A stretch of 27,531 bases of DNA from contig CAYYQC010000008.1 in the NCBI GenBank assembly GCA_964473715.1, forward strand, positions 1-27,531, in the 5' to 3' direction. The notes below the pieces were generated by a model. That model worked only from the letters and a program-made list of their open reading frames with translations. It did not search any database and was not told the origin of the DNA. The first letter of the stretch is position 1, and every line of letters starts with the position of its first letter. Source of the stretch: 2-12-FULL-41-16 sp964473715 (GTDB lineage Bacteria > Patescibacteriota > Patescibacteriia > Magasanikbacterales > UBA922). The translations under genes and the position numbers were made by a program. Below, one piece after another: positions 1 through 7,972 of this stretch.

Positions 1-752
1 GGATTGATCATAATCATAATCCTGAATTTACGCAGATTGAATTTTATTGGGCGTACGCCGATTACAATGATCTCATGAAGGTAATGGAAGATTTAGTGCC
101 GACTTTAATTAAAGCGGCAGGTTTGCCACTCAAATTTACGACTAATGGCCAAGAAGTAGATTTTACGCCACCGTATGCCCGTAAATCCATGCGTGATTTA
201 GTGCTCGAGTATGCCAAAATGGATATTGAAGATTTTAAAGATAAACCATCTATTCTGAAGAAGGCCCAAGAACTGGGTGTGGAAGTGGATGATACGTTGG
301 ATCGTGGTACGATTATTGATGAAATTTACAAAAAGTTTGCCCGGCCATTTATTGTGAACCCAATCTTCATGATTGATCACCCAGTGGAATTGTCACCACT
401 GGCTAAACGCAAACCCGATGCGCCAGATTATGTAGAACGCTTCCAACTTTTGTGCGTGGGTGGTAATGAATTATGTAACGCGTTTACTGAGCTTAATGAT
501 CCTATTGACCAAGAAGCGCGCTTTAAAGAACAGGTGGAAAATAAAGAAGCGGGGAATGAAGAAAGTATGCCGTACGATGAAGATTTTGTGACGGCTTTGA
601 AACATGGTATGCCACCAACCGCTGGGCTTGGTATGGGAATTGATCGCTTGATTAAGTTACTCGTTGATGCCCAAAATCTCAAAGAAGTAATTTTGTTTCC
701 AACGCTTAAGCCGCTTGATACAAAAAAAGTTGATGACGAACAAGAAAAATGA
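1..752 (+). CDS. lysS: Lysyl-tRNA synthetase, class II (C-terminal part, 5' end outside window)
   Basis: Attaches lysine to tRNA-Lys in the cytoplasm. The open frame enters the window from the left (frame of base 3), so the internal ATG at 75 is not the real start. The first visible residues contain NPEFTQIEFYWAYADYNDLM, the class II motif 2 region of bacterial LysRS (compare NPEFT..E.Y.AYADY in E. coli LysS). Near the end, GMPPTAGLGMGIDRL is class II motif 3 with its ATP-binding Arg, followed by the usual short tail with a lysine/acid-rich end. About 249 residues are visible, roughly half of a typical ~500-residue protein; the anticodon-binding OB fold would lie to the left. The stop TGA is one base before the next gene's likely start, suggesting co-transcription. 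The identification is firm. Confidence 0.95.
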   Translation, partial: IDHNHNPEFTQIEFYWAYADYNDLMKVMEDLVPTLIKAAGLPLKFTTNGQEVDFTPPYARKSMRDLVLEYAKMDIEDFKDKPSILKKAQELGVEVDDTLDRGTIIDEIYKKFARPFIVNPIFMIDHPVELSPLAKRKPDAPDYVERFQLLCVGGNELCNAFTELNDPIDQEARFKEQVENKEAGNEESMPYDEDFVTALKHGMPPTAGLGMGIDRLIKLLVDAQNLKEVILFPTLKPLDTKKVDDEQEK

Positions 753-753
753 T

Positions 754-1296
754 ATGGCTTTTCAAATCCTTTCTAAAAATGAATTGTTCAAAGGTAAATT
801 TACCAGCCTTTGGGAAACTCATTTTTTGGATAAGAATGGAAAAGAGAGGGTTTGGGAGTTTGTTAAAAAAAATGATTTTGTTTCAGTGCTAGCGATTACC
901 AAAGAAAAAGAAATTTTATTTCTTAAACAATTTCGCGTTTCTAATGAACGGTATTGCTATCAATCTGTAGCTGGTTTAATTGATCCAGGTGAACTAAATG
1001 AAGAAGCGGCTAAACGAGAATTAATGGAAGAAACCGGTTATACAGCGGAAAAATTTATTCCCCTTCGTTCAGTTTTAAATGCTCCAGGAAGTTTATCGAA
1101 CACTGTGTACCCATTTATTGCTTTGGATGCATATAAAGTGAATGATAATCGGGGTGATGCAACTGAAGATATTGAAGTGGTTAAAATTCCGATGGATGGG
1201 TTATATGAATTTTATCAGCAATGTCCTGAGGATTGTGATTTTAGTCAACGAATTATTGCAATGTATGAGATTGCAAAAAATTTGAAATTCTTATGA
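754..1296 (+). CDS. NUDIX hydrolase, ADP-ribose pyrophosphatase-like
   Basis: Hydrolyses a nucleoside diphosphate linked to another group; ADP-ribose or ADP-sugar is the likely substrate class. The complete Nudix box is visible: G-LIDPG-E-LNEEAAK-RE-L-M-EE-T-G-Y, which fits GX5EX7REUXEEXGU exactly and supplies the Mg-binding glutamates. The upstream part (FVSVLAITKEKEILFLKQFR) resembles ADP-ribose pyrophosphatases (YjhB/NudF-like), but substrate cannot be assigned from this alone. I prefer the ATG at 754, one base after the lysS stop. ATGs at 715 and 733 are in the same frame but would overlap lysS. The 3' end overlaps the next gene by ATGA (1293-1296), which implies translational coupling. 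Confidence 0.85.
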   Translation: MAFQILSKNELFKGKFTSLWETHFLDKNGKERVWEFVKKNDFVSVLAITKEKEILFLKQFRVSNERYCYQSVAGLIDPGELNEEAAKRELMEETGYTAEKFIPLRSVLNAPGSLSNTVYPFIALDAYKVNDNRGDATEDIEVVKIPMDGLYEFYQQCPEDCDFSQRIIAMYEIAKNLKFL

Positions 1297-1712
1297 AAAC
1301 CGTGCTTTTATTTGGAACGTTTGATGTGCTCCATGTCGGGCATTTAAATGTTTTTAAGCAAGCGCGCAAATTAGGGGATAGAGTAGTGGTGATTGTGGGA
1401 CGTGATGCAAATATTAAAAAGATTAAAGGTGCATTGCCATTAAATTCAGAAAAAGATCGCTTGGAATTACTTAAACATATTGATTTAATTGATGAAGCGG
1501 TTCTTGGGGCAAAAGATAAAGTCTACGAACTCATTAAAAAGATTAAGCCTGATGTGATCGCACTTGGGTATGATCAAGAGGCGTATACGGAAAAATTACC
1601 AGCCAAATTAGCTGAATTTAAATTAAGTCCAAAGATTGTTCGACTCAAACCGTTCCAAACCAAAACCAAAAAAAGTTCTAAACTCAAAGCGCAATTGTTA
1701 AAAAATATATGA
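1293..1712 (+). CDS. Cytidylyltransferase-family nucleotidyltransferase (RibL/TagD-like)
   Basis: A 139-residue HIGH-superfamily nucleotidyltransferase. The N-terminus LLFGTFDVLHVGHLNVF carries the GTFD and HxGH signature, which binds the nucleotide triphosphate. IKPDVIALGYDQ near residue 90 matches the region of archaeal-type FAD synthases (RibL) and glycerol-3-phosphate cytidylyltransferases. The length is normal for stand-alone members. I cannot separate FAD synthase from an alcohol-phosphate cytidylyltransferase by eye; the GYDQ motif and lack of other teichoic-acid genes nearby make the RibL-like reading slightly more attractive. The start overlaps the preceding stop (ATGA) and the end overlaps the next start (ATGA 1709-1712), so three consecutive genes are translationally coupled. 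Confidence 0.85.
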   Translation: MKTVLLFGTFDVLHVGHLNVFKQARKLGDRVVVIVGRDANIKKIKGALPLNSEKDRLELLKHIDLIDEAVLGAKDKVYELIKKIKPDVIALGYDQEAYTEKLPAKLAEFKLSPKIVRLKPFQTKTKKSSKLKAQLLKNI

Positions 1713-2743
1713 GAGAGCTCTTAATCGCCACCACGAACGCAGGAAAGATTGCGGAAATCAAGGCATTTTTGAGTACCATGCCGTTTACTCTGTTGTCATT
1801 GTCTGATTTAGCAGAAACAATTGTCTCGCCGGTAGAAGACACTGGTACAGTGGCAGGAAATGCTCTGCTTAAAGCCCGGTATTATGCCGCCAAAACTGGT
1901 AAATTAACCTTGGCCGATGATGCGGGATTTTTTATTGAAGCTTTGGGTGGCTGGCCAGGAGTGGACGCGGCGCTTGTGCCAGGCACAGCAGACGAAAAAA
2001 TGACTACAGTTTTAAATCGTTTGCACTCTGAACAAATTACCAATCGGTCAGCTTATTGGGAAGCAACCATGGCTTTAGTTGATCCTGATTCTAAAGTGGA
2101 ATTGTTGGCGCATGGCAAAACTGATGGTGAAATTACTTTAGAAAAACAGGGGACTGGTGGTCATGGGTATGACCCAATTTTTTTAGTGCCAGAATTGGGT
2201 AAAACTTACGCTGAATTAACTATTCATGAAAAAAACGCGATTAGCCACCGCGGTAAAGCACTCATTCGCATCAAACACCATTTGCAAAATACCTATGTGG
2301 CCAAACACATTGTGGTGCCGTGTGGTTTGATTATTAAAGATGGAAAATTGCTCATGAATAAACGCAATGACCCACATCGGCCAGAATATCATGATAAGTG
2401 GGAATTTCCGGGTGGCAAAGTTGAGCTGTACGAAACCATGCACCAAAATATGGTGCGGGAAATTGCCGAAGAAGTTGGTTATGAAGTAGAAATTCTTAAA
2501 ATGCTCCAACATATTACGGTAGAAAGTCAGGTGCAAAAAACTTATGCGTACCAAGTTTTTCTTGTGCCTTATGTGTGCCGCATTACTGGTGGAGAACTAA
2601 AACCGAGTGATGATGAAGTACTCGACACGGCCTGGTTTGATTTAGATGATGTATTGAACCATGATTTGCTTGGCGAAAACGCGCGCATGTACACGGCATT
2701 CTTGCCAGAATTAAAAGAAGTAGCTAAGGAATTTGGTTTATGA
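1709..2743 (+). CDS. RdgB/HAM1 ITPase fused to a C-terminal MutT-type NUDIX domain
   Basis: Residues 1 to about 192 are an inosine/xanthosine triphosphate pyrophosphatase: LLIATTNAGKIAEIKAFL at the N-terminus (the T/S-x-N-x-x-K motif), LADDAGFFIEALGGWPGV, GTGGHGYDPIFLVP and AISHRGKAL all match RdgB. Residues from about 195 to 344 are a separate Nudix domain with a complete box G-KVELY-E-TMHQNMV-RE-I-A-EE-V-G-Y near residues 236-258, preceded by the MutT-like LLMNKRND and KWEFPGGK. Both catalytic sites look intact. The frame is continuous with no stop between domains, so this is a true fusion within the window. Likely role (inference): hydrolysing deaminated purine triphosphates and oxidised or surplus (d)NTPs with one polypeptide. 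RdgB alone is usually ~195 residues, so 344 is unusual. Confidence 0.9.
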   Translation: MRELLIATTNAGKIAEIKAFLSTMPFTLLSLSDLAETIVSPVEDTGTVAGNALLKARYYAAKTGKLTLADDAGFFIEALGGWPGVDAALVPGTADEKMTTVLNRLHSEQITNRSAYWEATMALVDPDSKVELLAHGKTDGEITLEKQGTGGHGYDPIFLVPELGKTYAELTIHEKNAISHRGKALIRIKHHLQNTYVAKHIVVPCGLIIKDGKLLMNKRNDPHRPEYHDKWEFPGGKVELYETMHQNMVREIAEEVGYEVEILKMLQHITVESQVQKTYAYQVFLVPYVCRITGGELKPSDDEVLDTAWFDLDDVLNHDLLGENARMYTAFLPELKEVAKEFGL

Positions 2744-3156
2744 ATAGTAGAATCACCACAATAGTAAAAAAACTCGCTTTATTTTTATTAGGCTTATTTA
2801 CGCTCTACGGAATTTGGGCAATGGCGGGTATGTTCATGTTTGTATTAACCATTGCTACTTCACCACTTACGGCGTCAATGGAAAGTTTAGTATTGGATTA
2901 TTCAATTTGGGCGGTAATTACTGCGTTGTTACTTGCGCCAGGAGTTAAATTATTTTACTCGGAACACAAAACCGTTGATTTTAATGTGTGGCGTATGATA
3001 CGTGGGTATTGGTTTTATTTAGTACCAGCCTACGGTGTTTTACTCGGTACGGTCTTTTATATCAATTCAACTCTTGGCTACCAAATGATAATTTTAATTG
3101 AACTTGGTTTATCTGTTTGGTATTTTGTAAATTTTAAAAAATGTGTTTTAAAATAA
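2740..3156 (+). CDS. Small integral membrane protein, unknown function
   Basis: A 138-residue protein that I do not recognise. Hydrophobicity suggests four transmembrane segments, at about residues 12-34, 50-68, 88-108 and 112-130, with a charged loop (YSEHKTVDFNVWRMIRG) between the second and third. No signal peptide, catalytic motif or metal-binding cluster is visible. The start overlaps the ITPase-NUDIX stop by ATGA (2740-2743) and serS begins 4 bases after its stop, so it belongs to the same transcript. Its position between soluble house-keeping genes says little about its role. Confidence 0.7.
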   Translation: MNSRITTIVKKLALFLLGLFTLYGIWAMAGMFMFVLTIATSPLTASMESLVLDYSIWAVITALLLAPGVKLFYSEHKTVDFNVWRMIRGYWFYLVPAYGVLLGTVFYINSTLGYQMIILIELGLSVWYFVNFKKCVLK

Positions 3157-3160
3157 TAAT

Positions 3161-4414
3161 ATGTTAGACATTAAATACATTCGCGAACACGCGGAAGAAA
3201 TTAAAGAGAATTGCACAAAGCGTCGCAACAAAGTAGATATTGACCGCTTGATTGCCGTGGATGAAATTCGTCGTGGATTACTTGGTGAAGTGGAAGCTTT
3301 ACGCGCAGAACGCAAGAGTGGCTCAAAAGGTAAACCGACCCCAGAAGAAATTGCCAAAATGCGTTCACTTGGTGATGAAATTAAAATAAAAGAAGAAAAT
3401 CTGGCAGCGGTGGAAGTAGAATTTTCTGACCTCATGCTTCAGGTGCCAAACCTCACTCATCCAGACTCTCCAATTGGTGGTGAAGAAGATTTTGCCGTGG
3501 TCTATCAAAAAGATCATACAGGTTTTGATTTTGCCCCAAAAGACCATGAAGAATTGTTAACCACTTTAGATTTAATTGATTTTGAGCGCGGTGCCAAAGT
3601 GGCCGCTGCAAAATTTTATTTTGCAAAAAATGATTTAGTTCGTCTTAATCAAGCTTTGCTCAATTACGGAATTGATGTAGTCACTAAACACGGCTTCACC
3701 TTGATGGAGACTCCAGATTTGGCCCGCAATTCCATTTTACAAGGGGTTGGCTTTAATCCACGCGGCAATGAAACCCAAATTTATTCTGTAGAAAATACTG
3801 ACCTCAGTTTAATTGGGACGGCGGAAATTACCGTGGGTGGGTATCATGCTGATGAAATTTTAGATCTTTCAAATGGGCCAAAAAAATATGTGGCCATGTC
3901 TCACTGTTTCCGTACTGAAGCTGGAGCTTATGGCCGCACTAGTAAAGGTTTGTACCGCGTACACCAATTTACCAAATTAGAAATGTTTGTTTATTGTAAG
4001 CCACAGGAAAGTGAGGCTTTGCACCAAGAACTTCGTGCGATTGAACAAGAAATTTGTGATGGTCTTGGCTTATCTTACCGCGTGATTGATATTCCGTCAG
4101 GTGACCTTGGTGGCCCTGCTTACCGCAAGTATGATTTGGAAGCCTATATGACCATGAAAGGCGAAGGCGATAAACAAGGAGATTTTGGTGAAATTACCAG
4201 TACCAGTAATTGTACTGATTACCAAGCCCGTCGTCTTAATATTCGCTATCGCAATGAAGCCGGAGAAACTGCTTTTGTACATACGTTAAATGGTACTGCC
4301 GTCGTTCTTAGTCGTTTCCCAATTGCTATTGTGGAACAATATCAACAAGCTGATGGTTCAATTAAAGTGCCTGAAGTGTTGCAGCCTTATTTGGGCAAAG
4401 CCGTAATTAACTAA
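3161..4414 (+). CDS. serS: Seryl-tRNA synthetase
   Basis: Charges tRNA-Ser (and tRNA-Sec where present) with serine. It has 417 residues, normal for bacterial SerRS. The N-terminus MLDIKYIREHAEEIKENC and the charged helical stretch up to about residue 100 form the long antiparallel coiled-coil arm that grips the tRNA variable loop. LIGTAEITVGGYHADEIL is the serine-site region. Motif 2 is CFRTEAGAYGRTSKGLYRVH with the ATP-contacting Arg. Motif 3 reads LNGTAVVLSRFPIAIVEQYQ, where most bacterial enzymes have NGSGLAVGRT; the key Arg is kept but the preceding Gly is Ser. KVPEVLQPYLG is the usual C-terminus. It sits inside the plus-strand operon. Confidence 0.95.
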   Translation: MLDIKYIREHAEEIKENCTKRRNKVDIDRLIAVDEIRRGLLGEVEALRAERKSGSKGKPTPEEIAKMRSLGDEIKIKEENLAAVEVEFSDLMLQVPNLTHPDSPIGGEEDFAVVYQKDHTGFDFAPKDHEELLTTLDLIDFERGAKVAAAKFYFAKNDLVRLNQALLNYGIDVVTKHGFTLMETPDLARNSILQGVGFNPRGNETQIYSVENTDLSLIGTAEITVGGYHADEILDLSNGPKKYVAMSHCFRTEAGAYGRTSKGLYRVHQFTKLEMFVYCKPQESEALHQELRAIEQEICDGLGLSYRVIDIPSGDLGGPAYRKYDLEAYMTMKGEGDKQGDFGEITSTSNCTDYQARRLNIRYRNEAGETAFVHTLNGTAVVLSRFPIAIVEQYQQADGSIKVPEVLQPYLGKAVIN

Positions 4415-4415
4415 T

Positions 4416-5129
4416 ATGTCCAAACCCATCCTTATTATTCTTCCAGGTTGGGGCGGCACCCGAATGTCTTGGCAAAATTTTATTGACCTAGCCAGGGAAA
4501 GTTTTGATGTGCGGTGTATTGAGCTGCCAGGTTTTGGTGATGAGCCGCTCCCGCCAGAAGTTTGGGGAGTAGAGGAGTATGCGGCTTTTGTAAAAAGGAA
4601 AATTAATGGAATGGGTATTGGAAAAAAGGTCATTTTAGCCCATTCTTTTGGTGGGCAAGTAGCCACTTATTTGGTTGGTACAAATCCAGGGATTTGTGAT
4701 ACACTAATCTTAAGCGGTCCAGCGATTTTTCGTAAAAAACATAGTCTGCGTCGGGTCATATTTTGGCCAATTGCTAAGCTAGGTGCCTTAATTTTCTTAA
4801 TTTGGCCCCTATCTAAACTCAAGACTCAGGCTCGCCGTGTTCTATATAAGGTCGCTGATTCACCAGATTATAGTAAAACCAAGGGTATTCAACGTCAGAT
4901 CTTTCAAAAAGTCACCAGACAAAATGTAGCGGATAAATTATCCAAAATTACCATCCCAACTTTGGTAGTGGCCGGGAAAATGGATACTTTTGTCCCTAGC
5001 AAGATTAGCAAAAAAGTCGCCACAGAAATTCCAAATGCCACATTCTTAGAATTTCCTGGTCTTAGACACGGTTTACACGTGAGTCAGCCCGCCGAACTAT
5101 TACAAACTATTAACCAATTTTTAAAATAA
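4416..5129 (+). CDS. Alpha/beta-fold hydrolase
   Basis: A 237-residue single-domain alpha/beta hydrolase. The oxyanion-hole region LPGWGG is at residues 9-14, the nucleophile elbow is LAHSFGGQ (G/H-x-S-x-G type, Ser near residue 78), the acid is in VAGKMDTFVP and the catalytic His in LRHGLHV near the C-terminus, so the triad looks complete. A hydrophobic lid or cap segment (GALIFLIWPLSKL) lies in the middle, consistent with a lipid-like or hydrophobic ester/amide substrate. Substrate is not predictable. It lies between serS (1-base gap) and the MurF-like ligase (5-base gap), in the same operon; a link with envelope metabolism is only inference from position. Confidence 0.85.
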   Translation: MSKPILIILPGWGGTRMSWQNFIDLARESFDVRCIELPGFGDEPLPPEVWGVEEYAAFVKRKINGMGIGKKVILAHSFGGQVATYLVGTNPGICDTLILSGPAIFRKKHSLRRVIFWPIAKLGALIFLIWPLSKLKTQARRVLYKVADSPDYSKTKGIQRQIFQKVTRQNVADKLSKITIPTLVVAGKMDTFVPSKISKKVATEIPNATFLEFPGLRHGLHVSQPAELLQTINQFLK

Positions 5130-5134
5130 GCGCA

Positions 5135-6748
5135 ATGTACTGGAACCTGTTTACCCCATTTAATATTGTTTTGATTGCTCTGTGGGCATGCAGTGCGTTT
5201 TTGTCATACGCAGATTACTGTTATATTTGGCAACTCAAAGAATACCGATTAGATCGAATGCGTGATTTTTTTTCCACAAAACAGGGGAGAACGTATTGGT
5301 TTAATTTCGCCTTTCTTATTCGCGCGCTTTGTGCCGTTGGTATTGCGCTCTGGCCTATTGATACGATTGGTTTGCTTAAGACCTTTATATTGTGGATTTT
5401 AATTGTAGATCTGGGATACCATTTATATTGTTATTGGCGCAAAACCGCGCGCTACCCACGGCCTACGCCAAAAGCTTTATTACTTTTGGCCACAGCTTTT
5501 GCGCTTGAAGCCGTTCTTGCCCTATGGCAACGTGATTGGAGTTTGGTTTTTTTCCTCATGCTTGGCCGTTTCTTTATTATGAGTGGGGTGGTATTTGTTT
5601 GGAATCAGGTTACTCGTCGCGTTAAAGATTTAATTATTTATCAGGCCACTCGTAAAATCGCGCGCTTACCCAATCTCAAGGTAATTGGGATTACGGGTAG
5701 CTATGGTAAATCATCGGTAAAAGAATTTACCAGTCAAATTTTGCAGAGTAAATACAAAGTAATTAAAACTCCAGGAAATATAAATACTGATATTGGGATT
5801 GCACAATTTATTTTGCACACAGATTTTACAGAAGCAGATATATTTGTTTGTGAAATGGGAGCGTACCAAATAGGGGAAATTAAAAAGATTTGTAATATTG
5901 TTAAGCCTCGTGTAGGAATTTTAACCAGTATTATTGAGCAACATCTGTCTCTATTTGGTTCTATTAAAAATATTCAAACAGCAAAATACGAATTGCTTCG
6001 TTCTATTCCGGAGAATGGTTTGGTAATTACCAATGCCGATAATATATATTGCACTGAGCTTTTAGGTGAATTAACTTGTAAAAATCAGGCTTTATTTGGT
6101 GATGAACCAGAAAATAATCCTACTTATTTAATAGAAGAAGTAGAAAGTCGGGCTGATGGTGTGACATGGAAACTAAACACTGAGAATGTAAATCATGAAT
6201 TTTTCTCTCCACTCCGTGGTCCGCATCAACCTTCTAATGTAGTTCCAGGCATAATTGTAGGTTGTTTTCTAAAACTTAGTTTTGATGAAATCAAAGCAGT
6301 GGTTACTACTTTAGAGCCAGGTCCAAACGCTTTATCTGTTTACCAATATCAATCAGCCACGATTATCGATGATACCTATAATTCTAATCCGCGTGGTTTC
6401 AAAGCTGCATTGGATATTTTGTCTTCATTTTCTTCCAAACTTCGCCGCGTAGTTATTACTAGAGGAATGCTGGAACTTGCAGACCGTTCTGCTGAATACC
6501 ATGCGCGTATTGGTGAAGAAATCGCGTTTTGTGCTGATGAATTAGTTATTATTAGCCCAGACTCAGCTGATGATTTTATGAAAGGAGTTAATGCGCTTAA
6601 GAATAAATACCCTTTAGAAGTGCGGATGATTTTCAATCCAAATGAACTTTTGAAATATGTTCAGGCTAAAGCCAAAGAGCCAACCGTTATTCTCATGGAA
6701 AATCGCTTACCTGCTTTGGTAAAAAATGAAATTAAAAAACCAGTATGA
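5135..6748 (+). CDS. MurF-like Mur ligase with N-terminal transmembrane domain
   Basis: ATP-dependent amide ligase of the Mur family, closest by motif to MurF, which adds D-Ala-D-Ala to the UDP-MurNAc-tripeptide. Residues 1 to about 170 are hydrophobic with four or five predicted membrane segments, which standard MurF lacks. The ligase core follows: P-loop GITGSYGKSSVKEF near residue 185, TPGNINTDIG, the acidic CEMGAYQIGEI, EQHLSLFGSIKNIQTAKYE with the Lys that is carbamylated in Mur ligases, and DDTYNSNPRGFKAAL, a MurF-type match to DDSYNANP. The C-terminal domain contains RGMLELADRSAEYH. The P-loop has KSS where MurF usually has KTT. A membrane location (inference) could place the reaction next to lipid carriers. 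It overlaps the aminotransferase start by ATGA. Confidence 0.85.
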   Translation: MYWNLFTPFNIVLIALWACSAFLSYADYCYIWQLKEYRLDRMRDFFSTKQGRTYWFNFAFLIRALCAVGIALWPIDTIGLLKTFILWILIVDLGYHLYCYWRKTARYPRPTPKALLLLATAFALEAVLALWQRDWSLVFFLMLGRFFIMSGVVFVWNQVTRRVKDLIIYQATRKIARLPNLKVIGITGSYGKSSVKEFTSQILQSKYKVIKTPGNINTDIGIAQFILHTDFTEADIFVCEMGAYQIGEIKKICNIVKPRVGILTSIIEQHLSLFGSIKNIQTAKYELLRSIPENGLVITNADNIYCTELLGELTCKNQALFGDEPENNPTYLIEEVESRADGVTWKLNTENVNHEFFSPLRGPHQPSNVVPGIIVGCFLKLSFDEIKAVVTTLEPGPNALSVYQYQSATIIDDTYNSNPRGFKAALDILSSFSSKLRRVVITRGMLELADRSAEYHARIGEEIAFCADELVIISPDSADDFMKGVNALKNKYPLEVRMIFNPNELLKYVQAKAKEPTVILMENRLPALVKNEIKKPV

Positions 6749-7971
6749 AGCCCTTTGTTTTTACAGGACTTTCTCCTAATACCAGGGGCGAAGATGCGCG
6801 CCTAGCTTTTAGGTTGATTTTTACGGGTTTGTGGGAAAATTATGCCAATGATTCAGTTAAAAAACTTCAGCATTGGTTTAGAGAATATTATAGTGTAGAA
6901 CATGCCTACGCAGTAGACAGTGGTCGCGCTGCGCTTCAAGTGGCCTTGCAGGCGGGTGGGGTACAAAAAGGTGACGAGGTAATCTTACAGGCGTTTACTT
7001 GTGTCGTTGTGAGTAATGCCGTTACCGCCCTTGAGGCTGTACCTGTATATGTGGATTGCAAAGAAGATTATTTGATTAACGCTGATTTAGTCGAAGCTGC
7101 AATTACCTCTAAAACTAAAGCCATTATTATTCAACATACTTTTGGCGCGCCGGCTGAGCTGCAAAAATTAGTGGCTTTGGCGCGAAAACATAAGTTACTA
7201 ATAATTGAGGACTGTGCTCATTCTCTTGGTGAATCTTTGAATGGCACTTTGCTTGGTAATTTTGGCGATCTAGCCATTTTTAGTTTTGGCTCAGATAAGG
7301 TTATTTCTGGTGTGCGCGGCGGAATGGTGATTGCAAATAAGAATTGCTCAGAATTAGGATTAAAACTTCAAGAAATCCAAGCAGCATTACCTCGTTTTCC
7401 ATTGATTAAAGAATTGCAACATCTTCTTCATCCAATCTTTTTCTATTTTGGTAAAAAAACGTATCACTTGGGAATTGGCAAGGCTATTTTATATACGGCC
7501 AAAAAATTACATCTCATGAATCGGATTATTGATCAAACCGAAAAGCAGGGGAAAGCGTCATCTTACTTTCCAGCAAAATTACCTGTTACTTTAGCTACTT
7601 TGGCCTATAATCAAATTAAGCATTTGGATGCTTGGAATAGAATTAGAAAGGGGACGGCTAGTTTTTATGCTAATTCTTTAGAGGGTAAAAAAAGTGTTCA
7701 AAGGGTAGGTAAGGCCACTATGTGGTTACGTTTTCCAGTACAAGTAAATGATCCAATGAAATTTCGTCGCGATGCCGCGGCTCAAGGTGTGTATTTAGGG
7801 GATTGGTATAGTACCCCAATTGCGCCAAGTGATATTGATCTTCATGCTACAAATTATACCAAGGGAAGTTGCCCTGTAGCCGAAAATATTGGCAAAGGGA
7901 TTATTAATTTACCCACTGACCCAAGCCTGACCAAGACTGATTTAAATCGTATCATCAGCCTTTTTTCCTAA
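6745..7971 (+). CDS. DegT/DnrJ/EryC1/StrS-family PLP aminotransferase
   Basis: A fold-type I PLP enzyme of the family that aminates keto-sugars or related carbonyl compounds. The 408 residues contain DSGRAALQVALQA (phosphate-binding and helix start), GDEVILQAFTCVVVSNAV, the PLP-stacking/Asp region LLIIEDCAHSLGE and the Lys-containing IFSFGSDKVISGVRGG, where the Lys after SD forms the Schiff base. Length is normal (360-420). The family mostly acts on nucleotide-linked sugars, but no sugar dehydratase or glycosyltransferase is adjacent; the neighbours are a MurF-like ligase and a FemAB-type transferase, so the substrate may be an envelope or cell-wall amino component (inference). It is coupled to the MurF-like gene by an ATGA overlap. 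Confidence 0.88.
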   Translation: MKPFVFTGLSPNTRGEDARLAFRLIFTGLWENYANDSVKKLQHWFREYYSVEHAYAVDSGRAALQVALQAGGVQKGDEVILQAFTCVVVSNAVTALEAVPVYVDCKEDYLINADLVEAAITSKTKAIIIQHTFGAPAELQKLVALARKHKLLIIEDCAHSLGESLNGTLLGNFGDLAIFSFGSDKVISGVRGGMVIANKNCSELGLKLQEIQAALPRFPLIKELQHLLHPIFFYFGKKTYHLGIGKAILYTAKKLHLMNRIIDQTEKQGKASSYFPAKLPVTLATLAYNQIKHLDAWNRIRKGTASFYANSLEGKKSVQRVGKATMWLRFPVQVNDPMKFRRDAAAQGVYLGDWYSTPIAPSDIDLHATNYTKGSCPVAENIGKGIINLPTDPSLTKTDLNRIISLFS

Positions 7972-7972
7972 T

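Noticed and set aside
75..752. Complete gene starting at the ATG at 75.
   Set aside because: The frame is open to the left edge and the upstream residues are conserved LysRS motif 2 sequence, so the gene is truncated by the window, not short.
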